NCBI GenBank assembly: GCA_014305015.1
Contig: JACRUB010000039.1
Span: 1 to 35,789 of the forward strand
DNA length: 35,789 bases
Reading direction: 5' to 3'
Source of the DNA: Vulcanimicrobiota bacterium
Lineage (GTDB): Bacteria > Vulcanimicrobiota > Vulcanimicrobiia > Vulcanimicrobiales > Vulcanimicrobiaceae
The notes below the pieces were generated by a model. That model was not told the DNA's origin. It ran no database searches and saw nothing but the letters and a program-made list of their open reading frames with translations. The position numbers and the translations under genes were made by a program. Below, one piece after another: positions 22,848 through 30,471 of the stretch. Every line of letters starts with the position of its first letter. The first letter of the stretch is position 1.

Positions 22848-23872
22848 CCGAGCGCCGCTTGGTAGACCGCGCACATGCGAGCGATTGAAGCCGCCCATGC
22901 AAAACGCGTAATTGCTCCGTGGCGGATCGCAGCCGCGCGGCGTTCGGCCTTCTCGCGGTCGTCCAAGATCGCGTTGATGTGAGTAACCCAAGCTTGGACG
23001 TCGTCGCACGGCAGCGTCGGTGCTTCGCCTTCCACCACTTCGGGCAGAGAACTGGAATTGGAAACCAGCAGGGGTACGCCCGCGCACAACGCCTGTGCGG
23101 CGCCATAACCGAAGCCTTCATACTTCGAGGGCATCACGAACACCGCTGAGCGCGCGAAAAGCTCCAGGAGCACCTTGCGTTCGACGTAGCCGCGCCACAC
23201 GATCCGATCCTCGACGCCATACTCGGCCGCTACCTGCTTGCAATGGTGTTCATACGGCGTCGGCGGGCCCGCAACCACGAGACGAACACCGTTTGGTATG
23301 TCGCGAAGTGCGCGAATGACGACCTCGAGATTCTTTCGCGCTTCCACGGTGCCGACACTCAGAATGAATGGCTCGCGCTCGGGATCACGCACGACCTTGC
23401 AGTAGTCTTCTGCCACGCCCGGATACACCACGCGCACGCGGCTTGGTGAAATGTGCAAGAACTGCAATAATTCGCTACGCGAAAATTCACTGTCAACAAC
23501 GATTTGCCGTGCGCGGCGGTAGCGCGCAAGCGAGAAGGCGCCAAAGTAATAGCGCGCGTAGTTCCGCGTATGTCCCTGCGCTCTCAACCATGCGACGTCG
23601 TGGACGGTTACGACCGCAGGACCGTTTAAGAGTAAGGGCATCGTGCCCGCGGTGCAATGCAAGAGAGAGGCGCCGCTTTTTTTGAACGCCATGGGTAGCA
23701 ACACTTGATCCCAGAGAAGGCGCCGATCGAAACGCCACGGATTGAGTGAGTGCTGCTCCAAGACGGAAACCTCCACGCCGTGCGCGTGCAGGCCGCCGAT
23801 TAGTCCCCGGACATACTCCCCGATTCCCGTGGCGGTTCCCACTGCAAGTTGCGCGTCAACCGCAACCTTCAC
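22841..23872 (-). CDS. Glycosyltransferase family 4 (GT-B) protein
   Basis: 343 residues from GTG 23872, which overlaps the upstream stop as GTGA. The GT-B pattern is present: N-terminal GTATGIGEYVRGLIGGL, middle VTVHDVAWL and RARQIVVDSEFSRSEL, then the C-terminal donor domain FILSVGTVEARKNLEVVIRAL, ARSAVFVMPSKYEGFGYGAA and LCAGVPLLVSNSSSLPEVV. GT4 enzymes move sugars from nucleotide-sugar donors onto glycans of LPS, capsule or lipids. The E-x7-E motif reads E252...Q260, so the second acid is replaced by Gln. The enzyme may still be active, as the first Glu is kept. Substrate unknown; it is last of three genes behind the SLH porin. Confidence 0.9.
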   Translation of the reverse strand: MKVAVDAQLAVGTATGIGEYVRGLIGGLHAHGVEVSVLEQHSLNPWRFDRRLLWDQVLLPMAFKKSGASLLHCTAGTMPLLLNGPAVVTVHDVAWLRAQGHTRNYARYYFGAFSLARYRRARQIVVDSEFSRSELLQFLHISPSRVRVVYPGVAEDYCKVVRDPEREPFILSVGTVEARKNLEVVIRALRDIPNGVRLVVAGPPTPYEHHCKQVAAEYGVEDRIVWRGYVERKVLLELFARSAVFVMPSKYEGFGYGAAQALCAGVPLLVSNSSSLPEVVEGEAPTLPCDDVQAWVTHINAILDDREKAERRAAAIRHGAITRFAWAASIARMCAVYQAALGQ

Positions 23873-24687
23873 TTCAGGTCGCGATCCAATGCTGCAAGCA
23901 TCTCCGAGTTGGGGTCCAGCGAGCGGCTTCGCCGTTCGTAACTCTCTGCGCTTGCCCGGTTACCCTGCCGCAATGCGACAACACCCATCCCGGCATAGGC
24001 GTCCGCACTCGCGGGATCGACGCTCATGCTCCGCTCAAAATAGTCGCCGGCATTCTTGTACTGTTGCAAGTTGATGGATTGGGTACCGGCCGCCAAGAGA
24101 TATTTCTCCGAAAAAGGTGCAAGCGCGAGCGCGTCTCGATAATCGGCAAGCCCCGCCTGGAGTTGACCGAGTTTACTCGCGAGCACACCGGAGCGCCAGT
24201 AGCTTTCCGCGACCGCATCCGGATGCGTCGCATTCGAGCGCAGCCGCACGCGCACGGCATTTTCAAGTGCGTACGCCCTGTCGAGGTGGCCCGCCTCACT
24301 GAGATGGTCGACCTCCGCCTGCACTGCATCAAGATCAACCGCGTCGAGAAAATGGTTCATTGCCGCACTATGATCGCCTTGCTCGAGCGCGATCCGCGCC
24401 GCTAACTCGCTCCGCGTGACCGAAGGTTCCATGCGAGCCAAGTGCGTCTGCGCGTCCAAAAGATTCTTATCCGAGAGCGCGGAGCGAACGAGCATCGATT
24501 CAACCCATGAAGCCGGAAAAATGCGCTCGATCGCTACGTACACGTTGCGGCCGAATTCCGATGGAATACGCGCGGGAATCGACGCCGGGCTGCCGGCGCT
24601 TGAATAAATGGATGCCGACGCCGCTTGGAGCACAGCCAAACTCACGAGGAATGCCATCGCTGCGGTGTAGAGAACCCGCCTAAGCAA
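23869..24687 (-). CDS. TPR-repeat protein with N-terminal membrane anchor
   Basis: 272 residues from TTG 24687, three bases after the porin stop. An N-terminal hydrophobic segment (RRVLYTAAMAFLVSLAVLQA) is a signal or anchor. The body is helical with TPR-like repeats (AGLADYRDALALAPFSEKYL; NAGDYFERSMSVDPASADAYAGMGV; RASAESYERRSRSLDPNS). TPR proteins are scaffolds for protein-protein contacts, and here probably act on the outside of the inner membrane. No ribosome site is visible before the TTG, which suggests coupling to the porin gene. Followed by the GT4 gene with a GTGA overlap. No specific function recognised. Confidence 0.8.
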   Translation of the reverse strand: MLRRVLYTAAMAFLVSLAVLQAASASIYSSAGSPASIPARIPSEFGRNVYVAIERIFPASWVESMLVRSALSDKNLLDAQTHLARMEPSVTRSELAARIALEQGDHSAAMNHFLDAVDLDAVQAEVDHLSEAGHLDRAYALENAVRVRLRSNATHPDAVAESYWRSGVLASKLGQLQAGLADYRDALALAPFSEKYLLAAGTQSINLQQYKNAGDYFERSMSVDPASADAYAGMGVVALRQGNRASAESYERRSRSLDPNSEMLAALDRDLK

Positions 24688-24690
24688 GTC

Positions 24691-26550
24691 TTAGAATTTG
24701 ACCGTGAAGTTTAGATCGGCGCGATTTTGCGTCAGGTTGTAATTTGGAACGAACGCGTCGCGATAGCGATACTGTTTGGCCGAAAAGGTAATGGCACTTG
24801 CCGTGTGCGGAATCGTATACGTCAAGTTTCCGAGATAGAAATCTTTACGTCCGTCGATGTTTTGATTCAAACTCGAGTACGACCCCGTGTAATACTGCGT
24901 ATTGTATTGGAGGCTCAAGCGCAGGTCATGACCGAGCGGCATGGCCGCGGCAGCGTTGAGCGAGCGCCGTGTGATGTTGACGAAGTTCGGATTGTAGGTT
25001 TGACCTAGGGCCGCCGGTGCGGTTGCAAATTGGCCGGGATCGGGTCCTTGCGCGTTGCCGTTGTACGGCAGGTACGTGAGCGCAGTCGAATCGTTGCGAT
25101 GCAGCTGCTCAAGCGACGCGCTGAGATCCAGACTGACCGGTCGTCCCAATGCGCGCAGATCAAAGCTTGCGCCGGCACTCAAGCTGTCTTGGGTTCCGCG
25201 CACTGCCGGATTGACGGTATAGGCGTTGGCCGCGAGTTCTTGCAGATGAGCAGCGCCGAAGTTTCCTTGAACTGTATACGCTCCAAGGCGGACCGGCGTA
25301 CTGAGGCTGACCTTGACGCCCTGGCTGTTGGGGACATAAGCGGCCGAGCCGGCACTCGCCCCATCGAAGGGTGTAAACGCGGGCGCCGACACAACAACGC
25401 TCGGGCCGGTTGCGGGGGTCGCGACATCACCAAAGAATCCGGCCGCCGATTGCACGCCGGCGGCAAAATTCGGCCCGACGGCTTGATACTGAATAGTGGC
25501 GGCCACCGAACGAACTTTGAATCGGATCCCCGCTACCAGCGCATTATCGATCTGCGGTTGGCTCGTGAACAAGAGCGCCGGTGCGGCGCCCGGGACGTAC
25601 CGGTTACTCGAAGCACTCGACGCCGCTTCGGCATAAAAAGACGAATGCCAGCGGCTACGCGCAAAGACCGGCACGGCAACGTCCATTCCGAAAACGGTAT
25701 TGCTCACAAGGCCGGAGACGGCCACACTCTGCGATGAATCAAAAAGATGATTGTATGTAACGCCGATGGTTGCACCGGGAGCGAACCGCAAATGGTGAAC
25801 CAGGCGTCCGGTCAGCACTTCGTGTTGCCCGAACTGGATGTAGCCGCCCTGCTCGGGAGTCACACGGAACGAAGCGCTTGTGAAGGAAGAGCCCGCAACA
25901 ATGTTCGCGGGACTTGCGTAGAGCGCATTTGCTTCCACGCGTGCAACCGAAAAGTAGAAATCACTCACGCCGCCAGCGGTTCCGGAAATCGAAACACCGT
26001 TCTGCACAGGTTGCAGCGGTGCGCGCGAATTTAGGGCCAAGCCGGCGACTCCGCCGGGCGCTGCTTGCAACGCGCCGATGCGTGCCGCAAGTCCGGTGAC
26101 CGCTCCGGCGCTGGGCAGGCTCAGCGTCAGGCTTGGTTCGAAGCCAAGACTGCTCCCGGCAAGAAGTTCGCCTGCGAGTGCGGCATGCTGCGTTTTTCGC
26201 GTCCGTGCCTCAAGCGAAGCGCGCAGTTTGGAAAGGTCGCTCTCGCGCACGCCGAGGGCATCCAGTTCGGGCCGGAATTCGGCGCTAAGCGCCTGAACGC
26301 GCGCCTCATCGGCGGCCGAGGCGCCCGACGCTTCGACTTTGGCAACGGCACGGGCGGTGAGAAGCGCCATCTCGTTTCGGGACAAACTCTTCTTATCGTT
26401 AAAAGCATCCGCGGGATAACCGTCGATCACGCGGTCGGCGATAAGCGTGCGTAAATCGGAGAGCGTCCGATCGGAGGGCGCGCTGGCCATGGCTGTGCCC
26501 TGCAGCGCCAGCAGCGCCGCCAGTGTAAGAACCCCGGCCAGACGTTTCAT
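24691..26550 (-). CDS. SLH-domain outer-membrane beta-barrel protein (porin/S-layer type)
   Basis: 619 residues from ATG 26550, preceded by GGGGGAG. Signal peptide MKRLAGVLTLAALLALQGTA with AMASA near residue 24. Residues 30-70 form one SLH domain (DLRTLIADRVIDGYPADAFN, KSLSRNEMALLTARAV), followed by a charged helical stretch to about 120 (LRASLEARTRKT). The rest is a long beta-barrel-like region rich in Ala/Ser/Gly with alternating hydrophobic residues, ending with phenylalanine (DLNFTVKF), the usual outer-membrane barrel end. The layout matches OmpM of Negativicutes, SomA of Cyanobacteria and SlpA of Thermus, which tether the outer membrane to cell-wall polymers. It lies 131 bp downstream of the lpx-lpt operon and starts a group of three genes. 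Confidence 0.88.
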   Translation of the reverse strand: MKRLAGVLTLAALLALQGTAMASAPSDRTLSDLRTLIADRVIDGYPADAFNDKKSLSRNEMALLTARAVAKVEASGASAADEARVQALSAEFRPELDALGVRESDLSKLRASLEARTRKTQHAALAGELLAGSSLGFEPSLTLSLPSAGAVTGLAARIGALQAAPGGVAGLALNSRAPLQPVQNGVSISGTAGGVSDFYFSVARVEANALYASPANIVAGSSFTSASFRVTPEQGGYIQFGQHEVLTGRLVHHLRFAPGATIGVTYNHLFDSSQSVAVSGLVSNTVFGMDVAVPVFARSRWHSSFYAEAASSASSNRYVPGAAPALLFTSQPQIDNALVAGIRFKVRSVAATIQYQAVGPNFAAGVQSAAGFFGDVATPATGPSVVVSAPAFTPFDGASAGSAAYVPNSQGVKVSLSTPVRLGAYTVQGNFGAAHLQELAANAYTVNPAVRGTQDSLSAGASFDLRALGRPVSLDLSASLEQLHRNDSTALTYLPYNGNAQGPDPGQFATAPAALGQTYNPNFVNITRRSLNAAAAMPLGHDLRLSLQYNTQYYTGSYSSLNQNIDGRKDFYLGNLTYTIPHTASAITFSAKQYRYRDAFVPNYNLTQNRADLNFTVKF

Positions 26551-26655
26551 TGCTCCCCCGTGGAGTAAGTGAGGCAATTTCTTATATCGACAGAAACGCG
26601 CCCACGTTTCACGTTGTGAGGGCATTCCCATACTATTATGACCCACGCTGAGGGT

Positions 26656-26685
26656 ATTCTAACGTACCCGATCGACTAATCTTAA
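26656..26685 (-). promoter_or_regulatory. Candidate housekeeping promoter of the SLH porin gene
   Basis: On the minus strand TTAAGA (26685-26680) is followed after 18 bp by TAGAAT (26661-26656), matching TTGACA/TATAAT at 4/6 and 5/6 positions. It overlaps the end of the upstream yqgF-like gene and would give a 5' leader of about 100 nt before ATG 26550. An imperfect inverted repeat (26641-26655) lies next to it, close to the expected transcription start. Confidence 0.35.
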
Positions 26686-27086
26686 CCTTCCTCTAACCGG
26701 CCAAGGTAGCGGCGGGCGATTAGAACCGCTGCGTAGTCGTCGATCGGCCGTGGCGGCAACTGCATTCCCAGAGGAATGAGCCGTCGCCACCCCCGAGGTG
26801 GGTGGTCGGCAAAATAAAGGGCGCGCGCCTGGAGAGTCGTTTCGTGTTCATCCACCAGATGGACGGGCAATTTGAGCGACTCCAGCATCTGCCCAAGCGT
26901 GCCGGCGTGCGTCCCGTGACCAAGTGCCACTGCCCCGATATCGTACTGAGTGGAAAGTGCAGACATGCGTTCTATGAGGGTCTGGAGCGGTTCGATTCCC
27001 TGGGCGAGAGGCGGCGTCGCAGGGCCGTCTTTCACCAGCGCAAAGCCGGCTTTCTGAGTGCCCGGATCAATGCCGAGAACGATCAT
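26682..27086 (-). CDS. RuvX/YqgF-like RNase H-fold protein
   Basis: 134 residues. The pattern is RNase H-fold: VLGIDPGTQKAGFALVKDG at the start, VHLVDEHETTLQARALYF in the middle, and RPIDDYAAVLIARRYLG at the end. These hold the acidic residues (Asp 7, Glu or Asp near 80-82, Asp near 115) expected of YqgF/RuvC nucleases. YqgF matures 16S rRNA in E. coli, and relatives were first predicted as Holliday junction resolvases. This copy is divergent and need not have the same substrate. Its ATG overlaps the DUF3084 stop as ATGA, so it is the last gene of the lpx-lpt operon, an unusual position. It may be an additional paralogue. Confidence 0.75.
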   Translation of the reverse strand: MIVLGIDPGTQKAGFALVKDGPATPPLAQGIEPLQTLIERMSALSTQYDIGAVALGHGTHAGTLGQMLESLKLPVHLVDEHETTLQARALYFADHPPRGWRRLIPLGMQLPPRPIDDYAAVLIARRYLGRLEEG

Positions 27087-28018
27087 TTCGGACTGATCGA
27101 AATTGCGACGGGGATATACGTGAGATCGGGATAGACATCCCCAACCGAGGTCGCGGTAATCCGGTAGAGTCCGTGGCCGGCGAGATCGCGTTGAAGGACT
27201 TCCGCACTGGGACGGACGTCGGTAATCTTGACGTTCTGTGCGAAGACGAAAGGCATGCCGTTTTTAAGCGCGCCCTGGGTGATCAACTCTTCAAACTGAC
27301 TCAAAATAAACTGAACGTTGTTCGTCGGCGATGCCGGGACCACGAACGACGCGATCGTCACATTCCGCGGGAAGACAAGAATGTCGCGAATGGCCCGCAA
27401 CTCAAAATGGATCGGATCGTTCTGAAACAGATTCTGATCGGCGACCGCGATCATCACCACCTTCGACTGTATGAGTGCAGAGGTGAGGTCAAAGTTCGAA
27501 GCATTTTGGCGAATGAGCTGATCAACTTCTGATCTTGGCTTTTCGATCTTCTTGAGACCGCGCGGCACGAGCGATGCGTTTGCGAATGCTGCAACGTGAT
27601 CGTAGTATTGCCTTAAGGCAAGCATGCGGTCATTGACGGAAGCGTTCTGCGGGATGACAACGATTTCAGGACTTATGAGATCACCAACGCCGACAATCAC
27701 TTGCTCGTTGCGCGTATGGCGCTGCATTTCGTCGGCCTGAGCCTGAAGCTGCGTCACGCGAGTGCTGATCGCGTTGAGATGAAAGAAGGCGGTCTTTACG
27801 CTGTTGTTGGCAAACACCGCGCCCAGCGTGACGACGAGAGCGATGAGCATTCCCGTGCCGATCGCAACGATCGTTGAGGTATAGCGTGGGCGGATTCCAA
27901 ACAGCGAGAGGCGCTTGCGGCCAACTTGATGTCCGACGCGATCACCGACGTAGGCAATTGCTCCCGCGAGACACACGATGAAGAGCACGAGGAAGATGCC
28001 GCGTACCAGATCCCCCAT
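27083..28018 (-). CDS. DUF3084-family membrane protein
   Basis: 311 residues. Two N-terminal membrane helices (about 1-25 and 48-70) surround the conserved stretch GDRVGHQVGRKRLSLFGIRP plus RYTSTIVAIG, a strong match to the DUF3084 family known chiefly from Cyanobacteria. A coiled-coil segment follows (NAISTRVTQLQAQADEMQRH) and then a large extracytoplasmic part (about 100-311). Function is unknown. The start overlaps the lptF/G stop by one base (TAATG) and its own stop overlaps the yqgF-like start (ATGA), so it is tightly coupled to LPS transport genes. The context suggests a role in envelope biogenesis. Confidence 0.88.
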   Translation of the reverse strand: MGDLVRGIFLVLFIVCLAGAIAYVGDRVGHQVGRKRLSLFGIRPRYTSTIVAIGTGMLIALVVTLGAVFANNSVKTAFFHLNAISTRVTQLQAQADEMQRHTRNEQVIVGVGDLISPEIVVIPQNASVNDRMLALRQYYDHVAAFANASLVPRGLKKIEKPRSEVDQLIRQNASNFDLTSALIQSKVVMIAVADQNLFQNDPIHFELRAIRDILVFPRNVTIASFVVPASPTNNVQFILSQFEELITQGALKNGMPFVFAQNVKITDVRPSAEVLQRDLAGHGLYRITATSVGDVYPDLTYIPVAISISPK

Positions 28019-29163
28019 TACGTCGCCGCCGCCTTACGCAACCGTTGTGCTCCTAAAAAAGTGAAGAGCAGGTTGGGCAACCAGGCTGCAATCGGCGCCA
28101 GTCCCAGCGACGCATCGCCGACGAACGAAAAGACCGAAAGCACGACGTAGTAGACGAAGACGATCGCGACGGCGAGCCCGAAACCGATGCTCGCACTTCC
28201 GCCGCCGCGCGTCGCCCGCACGCCGAACGGAATGGCAATCAACATAAAAACGAAGCACGAAAACGGAAGCGCCAATTTTTGGTGATACGTTGCGGTATAT
28301 TTGCGTAGCTCGCTTTCATTGAGTTGCCCCGAGCGAATGATATCCGCAATCTGCGCGCGACTCATATCTTGCGGATTATCGTGCGTCGCCCGTTTGATCA
28401 ATTCAGTTGGCTTTTGTCCGATGTCAACCTGCGTGACGGGCACGGGCGGCTCGGAGTCAATTATCCCGTCCGGCGCGAACCGGTAGGTGCTCGCGTTCTC
28501 GAGCTGCCATCGCTCGGCGGTGAAAACCGCCCGGTCGGCAAAGAGAATCTGCGTTGGTTCGCCTTTCGCATTATATTGAATGAGGGTGACTTTAAGCAGA
28601 GCACCGGATTTGTCGATCGAACGCGCGACCGTCATCTGCCGCCCGCCGCCCGGAAGGGGCGCAGAGACGGTCAGGTCGCGGCTGAACGCACTTTGGTGTT
28701 TGATAACGTCGTTGAGCAGATATGTCTGCGCATCCGATGCGAGCGGCACGACCGCCTCTTGCAAGACTAGCATCACGAACGACATGAAGAGGCCGGCTAG
28801 CAACAGTGGTGCGATGATGCGCGTGAATGCGATTCCGCCCGCTTTCATCGCGATAATCTCGCTCTCTCCCGAGAGCCGTTGCATGGCAAGCAGCGTGCCG
28901 AGTAAGAGCGCCATCGGAATCGCGAGCACGAAGATGCCGGGCAGCGACCATAGGAAAAACACGATCGCAGCCCACAGCGGGGCATGTTCGGTCGCGACCA
29001 ATTTTTCGATGTTCAAAATGTCGGCCGCGGCCAAGATCAACGCGAACGCCGAAAGCCCGAAAAAAAACGTGCCCCCGAGCTCAGAGAGCATGTACCGGTC
29101 CAAAATCGCGGGAGGCCACAATTTCCAAACGGTGGCGGGCCGCTGCGCCATCTGAAAATGCAT
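28018..29163 (-). CDS. LptF/LptG-family LPS export permease
   Basis: 381 residues, the usual length. Three N-terminal helices (about 27-50, 65-95, 108-135; ILDRYMLSELGGTFFFGLSA, IFVLAIPMALLLGTLLAM), the coupling segment RLSGESEIIAMKAGGI, a periplasmic jellyroll domain in the middle, and three C-terminal helices (LPFSCFVFMLIAIPFGVRAT, GFGLAVAIVFVYYVVLSVF, WLPNLLFTFLG). With LptB it forms the ATP-driven extractor of LPS from the inner membrane. Only one LptF/G gene is present here, whereas LptB2FG normally needs two subunits; a homodimer or a distant second gene is possible. The start overlaps lptB by one base (TAATG). Confidence 0.93.
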   Translation of the reverse strand: MHFQMAQRPATVWKLWPPAILDRYMLSELGGTFFFGLSAFALILAAADILNIEKLVATEHAPLWAAIVFFLWSLPGIFVLAIPMALLLGTLLAMQRLSGESEIIAMKAGGIAFTRIIAPLLLAGLFMSFVMLVLQEAVVPLASDAQTYLLNDVIKHQSAFSRDLTVSAPLPGGGRQMTVARSIDKSGALLKVTLIQYNAKGEPTQILFADRAVFTAERWQLENASTYRFAPDGIIDSEPPVPVTQVDIGQKPTELIKRATHDNPQDMSRAQIADIIRSGQLNESELRKYTATYHQKLALPFSCFVFMLIAIPFGVRATRGGGSASIGFGLAVAIVFVYYVVLSVFSFVGDASLGLAPIAAWLPNLLFTFLGAQRLRKAAAT

Positions 29164-29912
29164 TACAGGCGGAAGCCTTCGCCTAAATAGAATTCGCGCG
29201 CAACCGGACTCTCGAGTACTTCCTGCGCGCTGCCGGAAACTTCGATCCGCCCGTTGTTCAGAATGTACGCGCGATCTACAATTGCGAGCGTTTCGCGCAC
29301 CTGGTGATCGGTGATGAGCACTCCCAGTCCACGATCGCGCAGCTGCCGAATCATCGTCTGAATATCCGCAACCGCAATTGGGTCGATACCCGTAAACGGT
29401 TCATCGAGCAAGAGAAATGCGGGTTCCGTGGCGATTGCTCGCGCGATTTCCACGCGCCGCCGTTCACCGCCCGAAAGACTGTCACCGCGCGCGTCGATAA
29501 ATTTGAGCAGTCCGAATTCTTCGAGCAACCCCGGCAAGCGTTCTTCTTGCTCGGCGCGCGGCACGCCGTTCATCTCCCAGATCAAACGGATGTTGTCGCC
29601 GACCGAGAGCTTTCGGAAGATGGAGTTTTCTTGCGCAAGATAGCCGATGCCGCGGCGGGCGCGCATGTACATCGGCGAGTTCGTGAGATCAATTTCCTGG
29701 GCTGCGTCATCGAGCAATACTGTTCCGGAATCCGGTTTGACCAGGCCGACCACCATATAAAATGTCGTGGTTTTTCCCGCGCCGTTCGGACCGAGCAATC
29801 CGACAACTTCACCCGTACTCACATCGGCGCGGACATGGTCGACCACAACACGTTCGCCGTAACGCTTGACCAAATCGCGCACGATTATACGGCGGTTGCG
29901 GCCATCGATCAT
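29163..29912 (-). CDS. lptB: LPS export ABC transporter ATP-binding protein LptB
   Basis: 249 residues. Walker A GPNGAGKT (41-48), Q-loop in YLAQENSIF, signature LSGGE (146-150), Walker B LLLDEP (167-172), and the switch histidine in ITDHQV. The LptB-specific elements GIGYLAQENSIFRKLSVGDN and DEPFTGIDPIAV are present. LptB drives the LptFG permease at the inner membrane. It lies between lptC and lptF/G; the ATG overlaps the lptC stop (ATGA). Confidence 0.97.
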   Translation of the reverse strand: MIDGRNRRIIVRDLVKRYGERVVVDHVRADVSTGEVVGLLGPNGAGKTTTFYMVVGLVKPDSGTVLLDDAAQEIDLTNSPMYMRARRGIGYLAQENSIFRKLSVGDNIRLIWEMNGVPRAEQEERLPGLLEEFGLLKFIDARGDSLSGGERRRVEIARAIATEPAFLLLDEPFTGIDPIAVADIQTMIRQLRDRGLGVLITDHQVRETLAIVDRAYILNNGRIEVSGSAQEVLESPVAREFYLGEGFRL

Positions 29913-30466
29913 TGCATGTGCACCTGGGTGAGCCGCAGATCGCTTGTGAAGCTGCCGCCCGTGAGCGTATATCCGTCTTTAGAGGTGATATGCACGTTGC
30001 CCGTTCCGTGCAGTCTTCCGGTCGAGCGGTCGTATTCGAGCTGATCGCAGGTAAGCACGACTCCCTCTGAGGTGTGAGATTTGACGCCGCCTTGCATGAG
30101 CACGCTTTCCTTTGCGCGGTCTACGGTGGTTATCGGTGCATCACCGGTGAGCGTGGCCCCCGAGGTTGCGCCGTAAAACGTCACGTGCGTTTGCGCGAAC
30201 GTTCCGCGAAATTGGCTTTGTGATTGCAGTGTGGATTCGGTGGACTTTGCAGTGAGTTCGTAGAGCCGCCGATTGCCCTGCTTTTCAACGATACGGACCG
30301 GTTGGTTTGCGTTCCCGTGGCTGCGCACCGTAATCGGAGGCAGGCCGTTGCTCGCTGTGGGAGCGGCACTCGGCACGGACGTTTGCAGGGCCGAAGCATG
30401 CTGCGGCTTGGGACTGCACGCGCAGAACCCTGCGAGGAACAGAACCAGTCCCAAAGTGACGCGCAT
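29909..30466 (-). CDS. lptC: LptC-like periplasmic LPS-transport protein
   Basis: 185 residues from ATG 30466, five bases after the upstream stop. A short N-terminal hydrophobic segment (MRVTLGLVLFLAGFCACSP) is a signal anchor; two cysteines are present but neither fits a strict lipobox, so lipoprotein status is open. The middle is Pro/Ser-rich. The C-terminal ~130 residues are beta-rich, with the OstA/LptC pattern of repeated strands (RAKESVLMQGGVKSHTSEGV, LTCDQLEYDRSTGRLHGTGN, then VHITSKDGYTLTGGSF). LptC moves LPS from LptB2FG to the LptA bridge. The assignment rests on fold pattern and its place before lptB; an LptA-like role is the alternative. Confidence 0.8.
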   Translation of the reverse strand: MRVTLGLVLFLAGFCACSPKPQHASALQTSVPSAAPTASNGLPPITVRSHGNANQPVRIVEKQGNRRLYELTAKSTESTLQSQSQFRGTFAQTHVTFYGATSGATLTGDAPITTVDRAKESVLMQGGVKSHTSEGVVLTCDQLEYDRSTGRLHGTGNVHITSKDGYTLTGGSFTSDLRLTQVHMQ

Positions 30467-30471
30467 GTCCA

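Noticed and set aside
25030..25737. 235-codon plus-strand open frame antisense to the SLH porin
   Set aside because: Arg/Gly-rich translation with no motif; typical shadow of an Ala/Ser-rich barrel gene.
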